Source: Candidatus Saccharimonadota bacterium (GTDB taxonomy: Bacteria; Patescibacteriota; Saccharimonadia; Saccharimonadales; Saccharimonadaceae). Taken from it: a DNA stretch of 64,000 bases. Positions 24,966-33,088 of the stretch are shown here, in pieces. The stretch lies in the NCBI GenBank assembly GCA_017512095.1, contig JAFWHC010000001.1, forward strand, positions 1-64,000, read 5' to 3'. The translations under genes and the position numbers were made by a program. Positions within the stretch are counted from its first letter, which is position 1, and every line of letters begins with the position of its first letter. Under the pieces are notes generated by a model, which was given only the letters and a program-made list of their open reading frames with translations, did not search any database and had not been told where the DNA came from.

Positions 24966-25439
24966 ATGGTAAAGCAGAATCAAAATGATATTGTAAACTG
25001 GGATGCAGAAGAGTACGTGCAAAGAGATAAGCGAGCGGGGTGGTATATTGGGTTTTCAGTTGTGGTTTTGGGGCTTATTGCGCTGTCTGTGGTTTTGAAA
25101 TGGTGGACATTTACGGCGCTAGTGGCACTTTCGGCTGTGGCGCTGATTATTTATAGCGTGAGGCCGCCGAGGAAATTGCACTATTCCCTTTCTAGTAAAG
25201 GGATTTCTGAGGGGAGTAATTTGTATAACTATGAGGATTTTAAGAGTTTTGGCGTTTTGCAAGATGGGGATAATTATGCGATTGTGCTGACGCCGACAAA
25301 ACGGTTTTCTCCGCGCGTGACGGTGTATTTTCCACAAGAGAATGGGGAGGCGATTGTGGATGCGTTTGGGGCGAGGTTGCCGATGGAAGAAGTGAAATTG
25401 GATATGTTGGACAAAATTGTGAGGATGCTTCGCATTTAA
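24966..25439 (+). CDS. hypothetical two-helix membrane protein
   Basis: 157 residues from MVKQNQNDIVNWDAEEYV. Two membrane helices (about 26-46 and 48-66) lie near the N-terminus, followed by RPPRKLHYSLSSKGI and a cytoplasmic beta-rich domain (about 75-157). The layout resembles small bacterial PH-like membrane proteins, but I cannot assign a family. TACAAT (24954-24959) ends 6 nt before the ATG and no SD is present, so a leaderless mRNA is likely; an upstream in-frame start would lie within the promoter. Confidence 0.75.
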   Translation: MVKQNQNDIVNWDAEEYVQRDKRAGWYIGFSVVVLGLIALSVVLKWWTFTALVALSAVALIIYSVRPPRKLHYSLSSKGISEGSNLYNYEDFKSFGVLQDGDNYAIVLTPTKRFSPRVTVYFPQENGEAIVDAFGARLPMEEVKLDMLDKIVRMLRI

Positions 25440-25528
25440 TGCTTGTGCTTTTTGCGAACTTGTGGTATTATCAGGTATAAGTAGAGTTTTATAAAATTAT
25501 TAAAATAAACGAAAAGGGTGGCAAAAAA

Positions 25529-26065
25529 ATGAATAACGACGAATTGCAAAAAGCAATCGATGATATTACGAATAATAATGCTGCGGCTCAAGAAGCGCCA
25601 GCGGTTGATGCGGCTGCAGAGAATGAGCAGCTTGCAAATGAAATAGTGCAACCGAGTGCGCCAGTGACGGGGGCGGGCGTAGATTTGGCGCCAACGGCTC
25701 CGGAAGTTGATTTAGGTACGGCTCCAGCGCCGGCGGTGCCGGAAATGCCGGCGATGCCACCAGCTCCAGAAGCGGCTCAGGAACCTGCCATTGCGCCAGA
25801 GCCAGTGGCTGCGACGCCAGCCGTAGAAGAAGCGGCTCCGGAAGTTGGTGAAGTGGCGCCGGTGGCGTCTGATGATGCAACGCTTAATGAGGCATATAAA
25901 GAGCTTTATCCGCTCCTTGATAAGGTTGAGATGCCGGTTGAGGAGAAGTTTGAGATTACACTTAAGTTCGGCGAGCCTTCAGAAGCATTGGTCTTTGCTA
26001 AGAATATTGCTGATGAGACATTGAAGGCGAAGGCGTTAATGAAGCTTATTGAGAAGCTCAAATAA
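25529..26065 (+). CDS. hypothetical Ala/Pro/Glu-rich protein
   Basis: 178 residues. Residues 1-110 are low-complexity with recurring Ala-Pro-Glu-Val combinations and no membrane helix. The C-terminal 65 residues (ATLNEAYKELYPLLDKVEMP, EKFEITLKFGEPSEALVFAKNIAD) form a predicted helical domain. A short SD-like GGGTGG lies ahead of the ATG. A strong bidirectional terminator separates it from convergent groEL. No function can be assigned. Confidence 0.7.
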   Translation: MNNDELQKAIDDITNNNAAAQEAPAVDAAAENEQLANEIVQPSAPVTGAGVDLAPTAPEVDLGTAPAPAVPEMPAMPPAPEAAQEPAIAPEPVAATPAVEEAAPEVGEVAPVASDDATLNEAYKELYPLLDKVEMPVEEKFEITLKFGEPSEALVFAKNIADETLKAKALMKLIEKLK

Positions 26066-26093
26066 AAAATAGCCCCCTCGGGGCTATTTTTTA
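26063..26093. terminator. bidirectional terminator, hypothetical gene / groEL
   Basis: AATAGCCCC, loop CTC, GGGGCTATT, flanked by A- and T-runs, between convergent genes. Confidence 0.85.
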
Positions 26094-26097
26094 TGGT

Positions 26098-27717
26098 TTA
26101 ATACATTCCGCCCATGGAGCCGCCGGCGGGAGCTTCGGGTTCCTTTTCGGGGATTTCGACGATGAGAGCGCCCATCGTGATGGCTGTGGCGGCGATGCTG
26201 GTTGCGTTTTTGACGGCTTCCTTTGTTACGCGGGCGGGGTCGATGACGCCAGACTTTTTCATGTCGACAAGACCTTTTTCCGGAGTCATGACGTTGATGC
26301 CGAAGCCCGGCTTTGCTTTTTCTACTTCGGCAAGAAGGGCCTGGGCATTCAAACCGGCGTTCTCTAAGATGTGGACGAGAGGGCGCTTCAAGGCGTTTTT
26401 AACGATTTGGGTGCCGGCGTCAGTGCCTTTGAGGCTGTTTGCGAGGTTGACGAGCGTGACGCCACCGCCAGGGACGATGCCGTCGCTCAGCGCGGCTTTA
26501 GTGGCGGCGACAGCGTCGTCGACGCGATATTTCTTTTCGTCGATTTCGGTTTCGGTGGCACCGCCGACTTTGATGATGGCGACTTTGCCTTCGAGGGCAG
26601 CAGCGCGCTTTTCGAACTGTTCCCTTTCATAGTCGCTGGTTGCCATTTCGGCTTGAGAGCGGATGAGCTCAATGCGGGCTTTGACCGCTTTCTTGTCGCC
26701 AGAACCTTTGATGATGGTGGTTTCGTCTTTAGTGGCGATGATTTTACCAGCAGAGCCGAGAACGTCAAGTCCGGCTTCTTCAAGCTTTAGACCGCGATCG
26801 GCGGAGACGAATTCGGCGCCGGTTAAAATTGCGATGTCTTCCATGATTTCTTTTCTGCGGTCACCGAAAGCGGGGGCTTTCAGGACGAGGGAGTTGAAGA
26901 CACCTTTGAGCTTGTTCAAGACGAGGAGCGAGAGAGCTTCGCCTTCGACTTCTTCGGCGATGATGACGAGGTCCTTTTGTCCGGCCTGAGCGCATTTTTC
27001 GAGGAGAGGGAGAATGTCAGAGCTGGTTCCGATTTTCTTGTCGGTGATTAAAATGGCGGGTTTGTCGAAGACGGCTTCCTGACGGTTGACGTCGGTGACG
27101 AAGAACGGAGAGGAGTAGCCCTTGTCGTAGCTGAACCCTTCGACGATTTCTTGTTCCATTTCTAGGCCTTGGCCAGCTTCAACGGTGACGACGCCGTCTT
27201 TGCCGATTTTAGAAATGACTTCGGCGATGAGTTTGCCGATTTCAGCGTCGCCGGCGGAGATGGTTGCAACTTCGGCGACTTTGGAATCGTCGCCGGCGAT
27301 TTGCTCGGACATGGCGTCGATGTTTTTAACGATTTCGGCGCCGGCTTTTTCGATTCCCTTTCTGAGTTCCATGGGGTTGACGCCTGCGGCGATGAGCTTG
27401 TTGGCTTCGGCGAGGATTTCGTAAGTTAAGACCGTGACGGTTGTTGTGCCGTCGCCGGCGGATTTGTTGAGTTTTTGGGCGGCGGTTTTGATGAGCTTAG
27501 CGCCGACTTCTTCGCCCAAGTTGTTTTCGGTTTTACCGAGTTCGACAGCTTCGGCAACAGTGACGCCGTCGTGGGTGATGGTTGGGGCGCCGTATTCTTT
27601 TTCGATGATGACGTTTTTGCCCTTGGGACCGAAAGTCACCTTGACGGCGTCGTAAAGCTGTTTGGCGCCGGATAAGACCTTTTCGCGGGCCTCGGCTTCG
27701 TAATAGATTTTTTTCAT
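26098..27717 (-). CDS. groEL: chaperonin GroEL (Hsp60)
   Basis: 539 residues, standard length. Visible signatures: [19 protein letters not shown] and THDGVTVA near the N-terminus, the nucleotide site [10 protein letters not shown] (about 85-95), AAVEE-type helix as [19 protein letters not shown] (about 395-413), and a C-terminal GGSMGGMY tail. Start [13 protein letters not shown] has an AAAGGAAA SD. It is downstream of groES, but a 200-bp spacer with a long hairpin separates the two genes. Confidence 0.96.
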   Translation of the reverse strand: MKKIYYEAEAREKVLSGAKQLYDAVKVTFGPKGKNVIIEKEYGAPTITHDGVTVAEAVELGKTENNLGEEVGAKLIKTAAQKLNKSAGDGTTTVTVLTYEILAEANKLIAAGVNPMELRKGIEKAGAEIVKNIDAMSEQIAGDDSKVAEVATISAGDAEIGKLIAEVISKIGKDGVVTVEAGQGLEMEQEIVEGFSYDKGYSSPFFVTDVNRQEAVFDKPAILITDKKIGTSSDILPLLEKCAQAGQKDLVIIAEEVEGEALSLLVLNKLKGVFNSLVLKAPAFGDRRKEIMEDIAILTGAEFVSADRGLKLEEAGLDVLGSAGKIIATKDETTIIKGSGDKKAVKARIELIRSQAEMATSDYEREQFEKRAAALEGKVAIIKVGGATETEIDEKKYRVDDAVAATKAALSDGIVPGGGVTLVNLANSLKGTDAGTQIVKNALKRPLVHILENAGLNAQALLAEVEKAKPGFGINVMTPEKGLVDMKKSGVIDPARVTKEAVKNATSIAATAITMGALIVEIPEKEPEAPAGGSMGGMY

Positions 27718-27733
27718 AGTTTCCTTTCATTTT

Positions 27734-27918
27734 ATAGCATCTCTTAGTTCTATTTTTGTTCTAGTCCTCGTTGACCCCTATAATTATTGCAACATATCAG
27801 TCTAGTTTGTGCTCGATCGTCGGGTAGAAACGCCTTGACTACTCGCACTCACTAGTGAATGTTGTAATAATTATCGGGACAACTGCGGAGACGAACAAAG
27901 AATAGAACAAAGAGCTGC
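27734..27918. repeat. long imperfect inverted repeat between groES and groEL
   Basis: The left arm (about 27734-27800) and right arm (about 27859-27918) are inverse complements over about 60 nt; examples are ATAATTATTGCAACAT against ATGTTGTAATAATTAT, and GTTCTATTTTTGTTC against GAACAAAGAATAGAAC. The loop continues to pair (CTAGT/ACTAG, GTGC/GCAC). In the groESL transcript this would be an extended hairpin of about 185 nt ending just before the groEL SD. No gene is seen in it. Confidence 0.75.
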
Positions 27919-27919
27919 T

Positions 27920-28177
27920 TTATGCTAAAGCTAAAATATCTTTCTCATCTAAAATTATATATTCAATATCGCCTACCTTTACGCTCGTGGTTGAGTATTC
28001 TTTGTAGATGATTTTGTCGTTCTTTTTGACGGATTTGACTTCGGGGCCGACGGATTCGACGACGGCGAAAGATGGTTTTTCTTTTGAGTCGCTAGGCAGG
28101 AGAAGTCCGGAGGCGGTTTTTTCCGCGGGTTTTTCTACTTTTGCGACAACTCTGTCTTTTAGTGGTTTTAGGGTCAT
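27920..28177 (-). CDS. groES: co-chaperonin GroES (Hsp10)
   Basis: 85 residues, about ten shorter than most GroES. It shows LKPLKDRVVAKVEKPAEKTASGLLLP, the mobile loop segment, and YIILDEKDILALA at the end. The sequence between (GPEVKSVKKNDKIIYKEYSTTSVKVGDIEY) is compressed compared with the usual roof loop. It caps GroEL. The gene is headed by a CIRCE element, so heat-shock control by HrcA is expected. Confidence 0.93.
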   Translation of the reverse strand: MTLKPLKDRVVAKVEKPAEKTASGLLLPSDSKEKPSFAVVESVGPEVKSVKKNDKIIYKEYSTTSVKVGDIEYIILDEKDILALA

Positions 28178-28219
28178 GCGTTTATTTCTCCTTTTCTGTC
28201 ATCTATTGTAGCGCAAAAA

Positions 28220-28246
28220 TTAGCACTGTCAAGGGCGGAGTGCTAA
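28220..28246. promoter_or_regulatory. CIRCE operator of groESL
   Basis: TTAGCACTG, nine bases, GAGTGCTAA: the 9-9-9 CIRCE inverted repeat with one mismatch to consensus TTAGCACTC. It sits 42 bp upstream of groES. HrcA is the known binding protein; hrcA is not in the window. Confidence 0.92.
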
Positions 28247-28299
28247 TTTGTTATGGCAAATAGAGAAAATGTTTGAAAATGCCGGGAAAACCGGCAAAA

Positions 28300-28329
28300 A
28301 TTGACTTTTTGATAATGGTTGTGGTAAAC
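28300..28329 (+). promoter_or_regulatory. promoter of the beta-helix surface protein
   Basis: TTGACT, an 18-bp spacer and TAAACT lie in the groES-surface protein spacer about 70 bp ahead of the ATG at 28398. Confidence 0.5.
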
Positions 28330-28397
28330 TTAAAGTAAGTTAAATTGGGTTTTGGCTTTTGAGAGAGGCCGGAACTGGAGTAGGAGGTTATTTTAAT

Positions 28398-30731
28398 ATG
28401 AAAATGAAAAGAGGGTTAGGCTTTGCGCTGGGAGTTGGGGCGTTGTTTGGAGCTCTTACGTTTGCGGGTGGGAGTGCGTATGCGGAAGGTTGTGTTCCGG
28501 CGGATAGTTTTGAGGTCGAAGGATATGTGAGAAATGAGTCGGAACTTCAGAAAGCAATTCAGGAAGAAGTAGCCTCCGTAAAAGTTGGTAATGATTTTAC
28601 GATTTCTTGCTCACCGAGTTATATTTCGAATGATTTTGTACTAGATTTAAATGGAAATAAGGTTACTGCAGAAGTGAGCTGGGCGCTAGATATTGAAACG
28701 GAAGGAAAAACGCTTACGATTGACGATACGAGCGAAACGGGAGCTGGTGAATATGTCACGAATGGAAAAGGCATCTGGGTTGACGCTGGGGCGAAGGCTG
28801 TTTTAAGGGGAGGTAAAATTTCTAATACGACTGGTCAAGGTAGGGCTTTTGTTGCTGTTAATGGGAGCTCGCTTTCGGTTGAAGGTGGTGAGATTGAAGC
28901 TGTTAATGAGGCATATTATGCGCCGATTATTGTGAGTGGAGACAATGTGACGATGAATATGTCTGGCGGCACGGTCAGGACGGGGGAATTTGGAATTTTG
29001 GCTACTGGAGCAACTGTCAATATGACCGGTGGGTCAATTGTGAGCACGGGGACTGAGCGCTCAACTGGCGTGTCGATCGATGACGGAGCAGTATTCACCA
29101 TGACGGGCGGATCAATAGATTCCGATATCTGGGGGATGGTAGTGTTTAATGATTCAGAATTTATCATGAATGGTGGTACGATAAACGCTGGTGAAATGGG
29201 TGTTGCTGGGAATGGGACGAACAATCCAGAAAGTGGCAATTATGGTGCGAATGCGAAGATTACGATTAATGGTGGTACGATTACTTCGAACGATCTCGGG
29301 GTTTATGCGCCGCAAGTTGACGGTTTGACGACTATTGGTGAGGGAGCAACAATTAACGCAAAGAAGGCTGGAGTTGAGATTCGTGCAGGTGAACTAGTTG
29401 TCAACGGGGCGACGATTAATGTCGATGAGAATGCGGAGTATGCATTCAATCCGAATGGGAGCGGTTCGACAGCTTCGGGGGTGGGGATTGCGGTTGCACA
29501 ACATACGACTAAGCAGGCGATTACGGCTACTGTAAATTCGGCGGTTGTAACGGCGCCGGTTGCGTTTGCTGAGGGGAATCCACAACATAATCCAGACGAA
29601 GATATTGCTAGGGTTTCTCTTTTGATAAAAGATGGGACATTTACGGCGACGAACGGGGAGCCGATTGTGGCGAGCGAAGATGTGGAAGGCTTTGTTGAAG
29701 GCGGGTTTTATTCGAAGGAGATTGAAGAGAAGTATATCAAAGAGGGGTATGATTTGTTTGAGGCGGGTGATGATTTTGTAGTCAACAAGATGGATGTGGT
29801 TGGCCTTCCTGAAATGACCTTGCTAGTGGGGGAAACACGCAGTTTGGCGACAGACTTTGAGAATTATTCTAATACGAGCGTGGCGGTTGATGACACGGGG
29901 GACCTTTCGGTTAGTGGAATGGTTTTGACGGCGGTTAAATCTGGTGCGGCGACATATACGGTGACTTACGGGAACGGAATCTATCGAAAGACAACATCGG
30001 AATATCGGGCGAGCGTGATTGATCTAGAGAAGGATTTGACGATTGAGGCGGACGAGGAGCTTGGATTTAGCGCGGAAGAGATTTCTGAGATTCAGGAGAA
30101 AGTCACAGAGATGATTGAAAATGGGCAATATGTGAGCGAGGATGGAGCAGTTTCTGTGGTTGATATTGAGGCGCTGAGAGGGGCAATCGCGAATGGGGAG
30201 ACGATAAGGATTGAGAAGGTCGTGGATGAGATTGATCCGGCGGGACTTGACGAAGAAGGTCTAGAACAACTTGCGCAAATCATTGGCGAAAATGATACAC
30301 CGGTTAGTATTCTTAGCATTGAATATGCAATGTTTGGAGGTAATGACCAAGTGCTCGGACGCGTTAATAAGCTTGCTAATCCGGTTACGATTGAGTTTGT
30401 GGTGCCTGAAGGTATGCGCGAAGCAGCGGAAGGGTTTACGAGGAAGTTTACCGTGGTAAGATTTCATTCGGCGGGTGTTGAAGAACAGATTACGAGACTA
30501 GCAGCTGAGTTTGATGGAGAAAAGGCGAGTGTTGAGAATGATTTGTTCTCAGTCTTTATCTTGACCTATCAGGACGAGGAGAATGTAGTGACGCCAGGGA
30601 CGGGTAGGTTTACGAAGGAAGCGGAAGATTTTGCGAAGAGCAGCAAGAGCTATGGAATGTTGGTGCTGGCGATGGGGATGATAGTGTTAGGCTATGGTTT
30701 GGTGCTTCAGGGTAAGAAATATGAAATTTAG
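28398..30731 (+). CDS. large exported beta-helix surface protein with C-terminal membrane anchor
   Basis: 777 residues from MKMKRGLGFALGVGAL, with TAGGAGGT nine bases upstream. A signal peptide ends near SAYAEG. Residues about 100-370 form a repetitive region with many short units of the type M-x-G-G-x-I/V (NMSGGTVRTG, NMTGGSIVSTG, TMTGGSIDSD, IMNGGTINAG), typical of right-handed beta-helix adhesins. A central domain (about 450-560) has Ig-like character (LPEMTLLVGETRSL). The C-terminus has a TPGTG motif, one membrane helix (about 752-772) and a basic tail, like a Gram-positive wall or membrane anchor. A role in contact with a host bacterium is inferred. Confidence 0.85.
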   Translation: MKMKRGLGFALGVGALFGALTFAGGSAYAEGCVPADSFEVEGYVRNESELQKAIQEEVASVKVGNDFTISCSPSYISNDFVLDLNGNKVTAEVSWALDIETEGKTLTIDDTSETGAGEYVTNGKGIWVDAGAKAVLRGGKISNTTGQGRAFVAVNGSSLSVEGGEIEAVNEAYYAPIIVSGDNVTMNMSGGTVRTGEFGILATGATVNMTGGSIVSTGTERSTGVSIDDGAVFTMTGGSIDSDIWGMVVFNDSEFIMNGGTINAGEMGVAGNGTNNPESGNYGANAKITINGGTITSNDLGVYAPQVDGLTTIGEGATINAKKAGVEIRAGELVVNGATINVDENAEYAFNPNGSGSTASGVGIAVAQHTTKQAITATVNSAVVTAPVAFAEGNPQHNPDEDIARVSLLIKDGTFTATNGEPIVASEDVEGFVEGGFYSKEIEEKYIKEGYDLFEAGDDFVVNKMDVVGLPEMTLLVGETRSLATDFENYSNTSVAVDDTGDLSVSGMVLTAVKSGAATYTVTYGNGIYRKTTSEYRASVIDLEKDLTIEADEELGFSAEEISEIQEKVTEMIENGQYVSEDGAVSVVDIEALRGAIANGETIRIEKVVDEIDPAGLDEEGLEQLAQIIGENDTPVSILSIEYAMFGGNDQVLGRVNKLANPVTIEFVVPEGMREAAEGFTRKFTVVRFHSAGVEEQITRLAAEFDGEKASVENDLFSVFILTYQDEENVVTPGTGRFTKEAEDFAKSSKSYGMLVLAMGMIVLGYGLVLQGKKYEI

Positions 30732-30827
30732 TACATATCTGCGTTAAAGTTCCCAGTGTGTAAGAGGTGTGCCGATAGGTACGCCTCTTATTTGCATCTA
30801 AAATTAAAAATTTCTGAAGAAATTTGA

Positions 30828-30833
30828 TATAAT
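30828..30833 (+). promoter_or_regulatory. -10 element of the MurE-like gene (leaderless type)
   Basis: TATAAT ends 9 nt before the ATG at 30843; there is no SD in the gap. Confidence 0.5.
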
Positions 30834-30842
30834 TAAAGTAAG

Positions 30843-32234
30843 ATGAGCTTGAAGAAGAAACTGGAAGGTTTGTCGTTTTATAATACGGTGGTGAAGCCGG
30901 TGCATTTTGTGCGGGCAGTTGCGGCTGGAGTGAGGTATCGATTCCCGGCGAGGAAGCTACGCGTGATTGGAGTGACGGGGACGAATGGGAAGACGACGAC
31001 GTGTTTTATGATTTGGAAGATGTTGAACGAAAGTGGGCGCAAGGCTGGGCTGATGACGACGGTGGCGTGGGGTTATAAGAAGTTGCATAATGAGCTTAAT
31101 CACATGACAACGGTGGATTCGAAGACGCTGAATAAACGAATCGAGACGATTTCTCGGGCAGGGGCGAAATATTTGGTGCTTGAGGTTACGTCGCATGCGA
31201 TGGAGCAGTTCAGGACGCTGGGGGTGCCGGTTGAGATTGCAGTGTTTACGAATTTGACGCACGAGCATTTAGACTATCACAAGACGATGGAGAGATATAA
31301 GCGGGCGAAATGCAAGTTGTTTAAGAAGGCGAAGTTTGGGGTTGTGAATGCGGATGATAAGCATGCGAAGGCGTTTATGAAGGCGTCGAAGCAGTATATC
31401 ACATATGGTATAAAAAATGGTAAAGTGCGCGGAAAAGACGTTAAATTGAGTCCAGAAGGCGTGGAATATGCGTGTGGTGATATGAAGATTAAAACTAAGA
31501 TTCCGGGGGAGTTTAACGTGTATAATTCCCTGGCGGCGGTGGCGGTGGGGCAGAAGCTGGAGCTTTCTGATAAAGAGATCGAGAAGGGGATTTTGGCGCT
31601 TGAGTCGGTTGAGGGGAGGATGACGAGGGTGGACGAGGGGCAGGATTTTACGGTGATTGTGGATTATGCGCATACGCCGGATGCGCTTGAGAAGGTGTTT
31701 AAGGCGATTGGTGAAGTCCCGGGGAAGGTGATTTCTGTGCATGGCGGGGCGGGGAGACGAGACGAGACGACGCGAGCCGAAAGAGGGGAGATACTTGGGA
31801 AGAATAGCGATGTTGTGATTATCACGGAAGACGATTCGAGAGATGAGAATCCGGAGAAGATTGCGGCGAGATTTGTGGCTGGGGCGGAGAAGGCTGGAAA
31901 GCGTAAGGGGAAGGACCTTGCGGTGGTGCTTGACCGGGAGGAAGCGATTGCGATGGCGGTGAAGGTGGCGCGACGTGGCGATGTTGTGTTGCTCCTTGGT
32001 AAGGGGCACGAGAAGACGATTTTGCGAGGGGATGGAGCGTATGAGTTTGAGGATATTAAGGTGGCGAGGAAATATTTGCGGAAGAAGGTGAAAGAAATTG
32101 AGATGAAGCGAGAGGCGGAGGAGAGGGCGAAGAAGCTCAAAGAGGAAGTTGAGCGGAAGGAAGCGGAGAGGAAGAAGAAGGAAGAGGATAAGTATGGTAA
32201 TATTACGGAGTATGGAGTGGGGACGAGCCTTTAG
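30843..32234 (+). CDS. MurE-like Mur ligase lacking the N-terminal UDP-binding domain
   Basis: 463 residues. The ATP loop VIGVTGTNGKTTT is already at about residue 38-50, whereas in MurE it lies near residue 110, so the first domain is reduced to about 35 residues. The central domain has LEVTSHAMEQ, NLTHEHLDYH and the AKCKLF lysine that is carbamylated in Mur ligases; the C-terminal domain has VDYAHTPDALE, GRRDETTRAE and LLLGKGHEKTI. The place of the MurE substrate motif DNPR is taken by EDDSRDENP. A Lys/Glu-rich coiled tail (about 415-463) is added. It probably adds an amino acid to a wall precursor; substrate uncertain. Confidence 0.85.
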   Translation: MSLKKKLEGLSFYNTVVKPVHFVRAVAAGVRYRFPARKLRVIGVTGTNGKTTTCFMIWKMLNESGRKAGLMTTVAWGYKKLHNELNHMTTVDSKTLNKRIETISRAGAKYLVLEVTSHAMEQFRTLGVPVEIAVFTNLTHEHLDYHKTMERYKRAKCKLFKKAKFGVVNADDKHAKAFMKASKQYITYGIKNGKVRGKDVKLSPEGVEYACGDMKIKTKIPGEFNVYNSLAAVAVGQKLELSDKEIEKGILALESVEGRMTRVDEGQDFTVIVDYAHTPDALEKVFKAIGEVPGKVISVHGGAGRRDETTRAERGEILGKNSDVVIITEDDSRDENPEKIAARFVAGAEKAGKRKGKDLAVVLDREEAIAMAVKVARRGDVVLLLGKGHEKTILRGDGAYEFEDIKVARKYLRKKVKEIEMKREAEERAKKLKEEVERKEAERKKKEEDKYGNITEYGVGTSL

Positions 32235-32264
32235 GGGTGATTGGGGTGTGGTTGAGGGCGTGAA

Positions 32265-32293
32265 TTGACAAAAGTTGAATAATATGATACAAT
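32265..32293 (+). promoter_or_regulatory. promoter of the LRR protein
   Basis: Consensus TTGACA (32265-32270), 17-bp spacer, TACAAT (32288-32293). A small hairpin GGTAG-TTTTTG-CTACC follows at 32304-32319 in the 5' leader. Confidence 0.75.
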
Positions 32294-32355
32294 AAAGGGG
32301 AATGGTAGTTTTTGCTACCGTTGTTCTTGAAAAAATAGAGTTAGGAGGGGCGACT

Positions 32356-33048
32356 GTGGCTCAAGGCGTGATACTCGAGAATGAGTGGTTGACGAGAGAA
32401 TGGTTGGTGGAATATGCAGAGGTTGACGACGAGACTTTGGCGATTCCGGAAGAAGCTGGATTCAAGGGGATTGCGGATCAGGCGTTTGTCGGGTTCACTG
32501 GGAAAAGAATCGTGCTGCCGCGTGGACTGATCTACATTGGAAAGGGGGCGTTTAAAGGACTTAGGCAGCTTGAGACGGTGTTTCTGCCGCCGGAGCTGGA
32601 ATGTATTGATGAGTCGGCGTTTGAGAACTGCGAGAATTTGAAGGAAATTGTGTTTCCGGAAGGTTTGAAGTTGATTAAGAGGTGTGCGTTTTGTAATTGC
32701 GACAGTCTGGAAGAAGTGTTGATTCCGTCAAGCGTGAGAGAGATTGGTAGGTTGGCGTTTTATCGCTGTGGCAGTTTGTGGAAGCTGAAGATTCGGAATG
32801 GAGTAAGGTATATCGGCATGCGGGCCTTTGGAGACTGCGACAGTTTATATTGGTTCCATAGGTGGAATTTGCCGCGAAGCATGGGAATCATGCGCTTTGT
32901 TTCCCTTGGGAGTCGAACGGAGGATATGTGGAGTTCGATTTTCTATGGGTCGCCGTGCGAAGAAGGCTACTGGAAGCGCAAAAAGCGTGAGAGGTGGCAG
33001 CGAAAATTGAAGCGGATGGGAAATCCGTTTGCTCGACCTGACTCTTAG
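32356..33048 (+). CDS. BspA-type leucine-rich-repeat protein
   Basis: 230 residues from a GTG start with AGGAGGGG seven bases upstream; this start also fits the promoter at 32265-32293, since an earlier ATG at 32302 would lie at the transcription start. At least five LRR_5 units are seen, each of about 23 residues (IADQAFVGFTGKRIVLP, IGKGAFKGLRQLETVFLP, IDESAFENCENLKEIVFP, IKRCAFCNCDSLEEVLIP, IGRLAFYRCGSLWKLKI). No signal peptide or anchor is present, so it is probably intracellular, unlike the surface BspA proteins. The last 40 residues are basic. Confidence 0.82.
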   Translation: MAQGVILENEWLTREWLVEYAEVDDETLAIPEEAGFKGIADQAFVGFTGKRIVLPRGLIYIGKGAFKGLRQLETVFLPPELECIDESAFENCENLKEIVFPEGLKLIKRCAFCNCDSLEEVLIPSSVREIGRLAFYRCGSLWKLKIRNGVRYIGMRAFGDCDSLYWFHRWNLPRSMGIMRFVSLGSRTEDMWSSIFYGSPCEEGYWKRKKRERWQRKLKRMGNPFARPDS

Positions 33049-33052
33049 TTAA

Positions 33053-33084
33053 CAAAAACCCTCGGTTTTGCCGAGGGCTTTTTA
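33053..33084. terminator. bidirectional terminator, LRR gene / rny
   Basis: CCCTCGG, loop TTTTG, CCGAGGG, then CTTTTT, with AAAAA on the other side. Confidence 0.85.
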
Positions 33085-33088
33085 TGTT

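Noticed and set aside
30705-30842. Riboswitch or attenuator ahead of the MurE-like gene
   Set aside because: There is only a short GGTGTGCCGATAGGTACGCC-type hairpin after the surface gene, which fits a terminator, and the MurE-like gene has a leaderless promoter.
31269-32009. 246-residue minus-strand His/Arg-rich frame
   Set aside because: Antisense to the MurE-like gene, which has intact family motifs.
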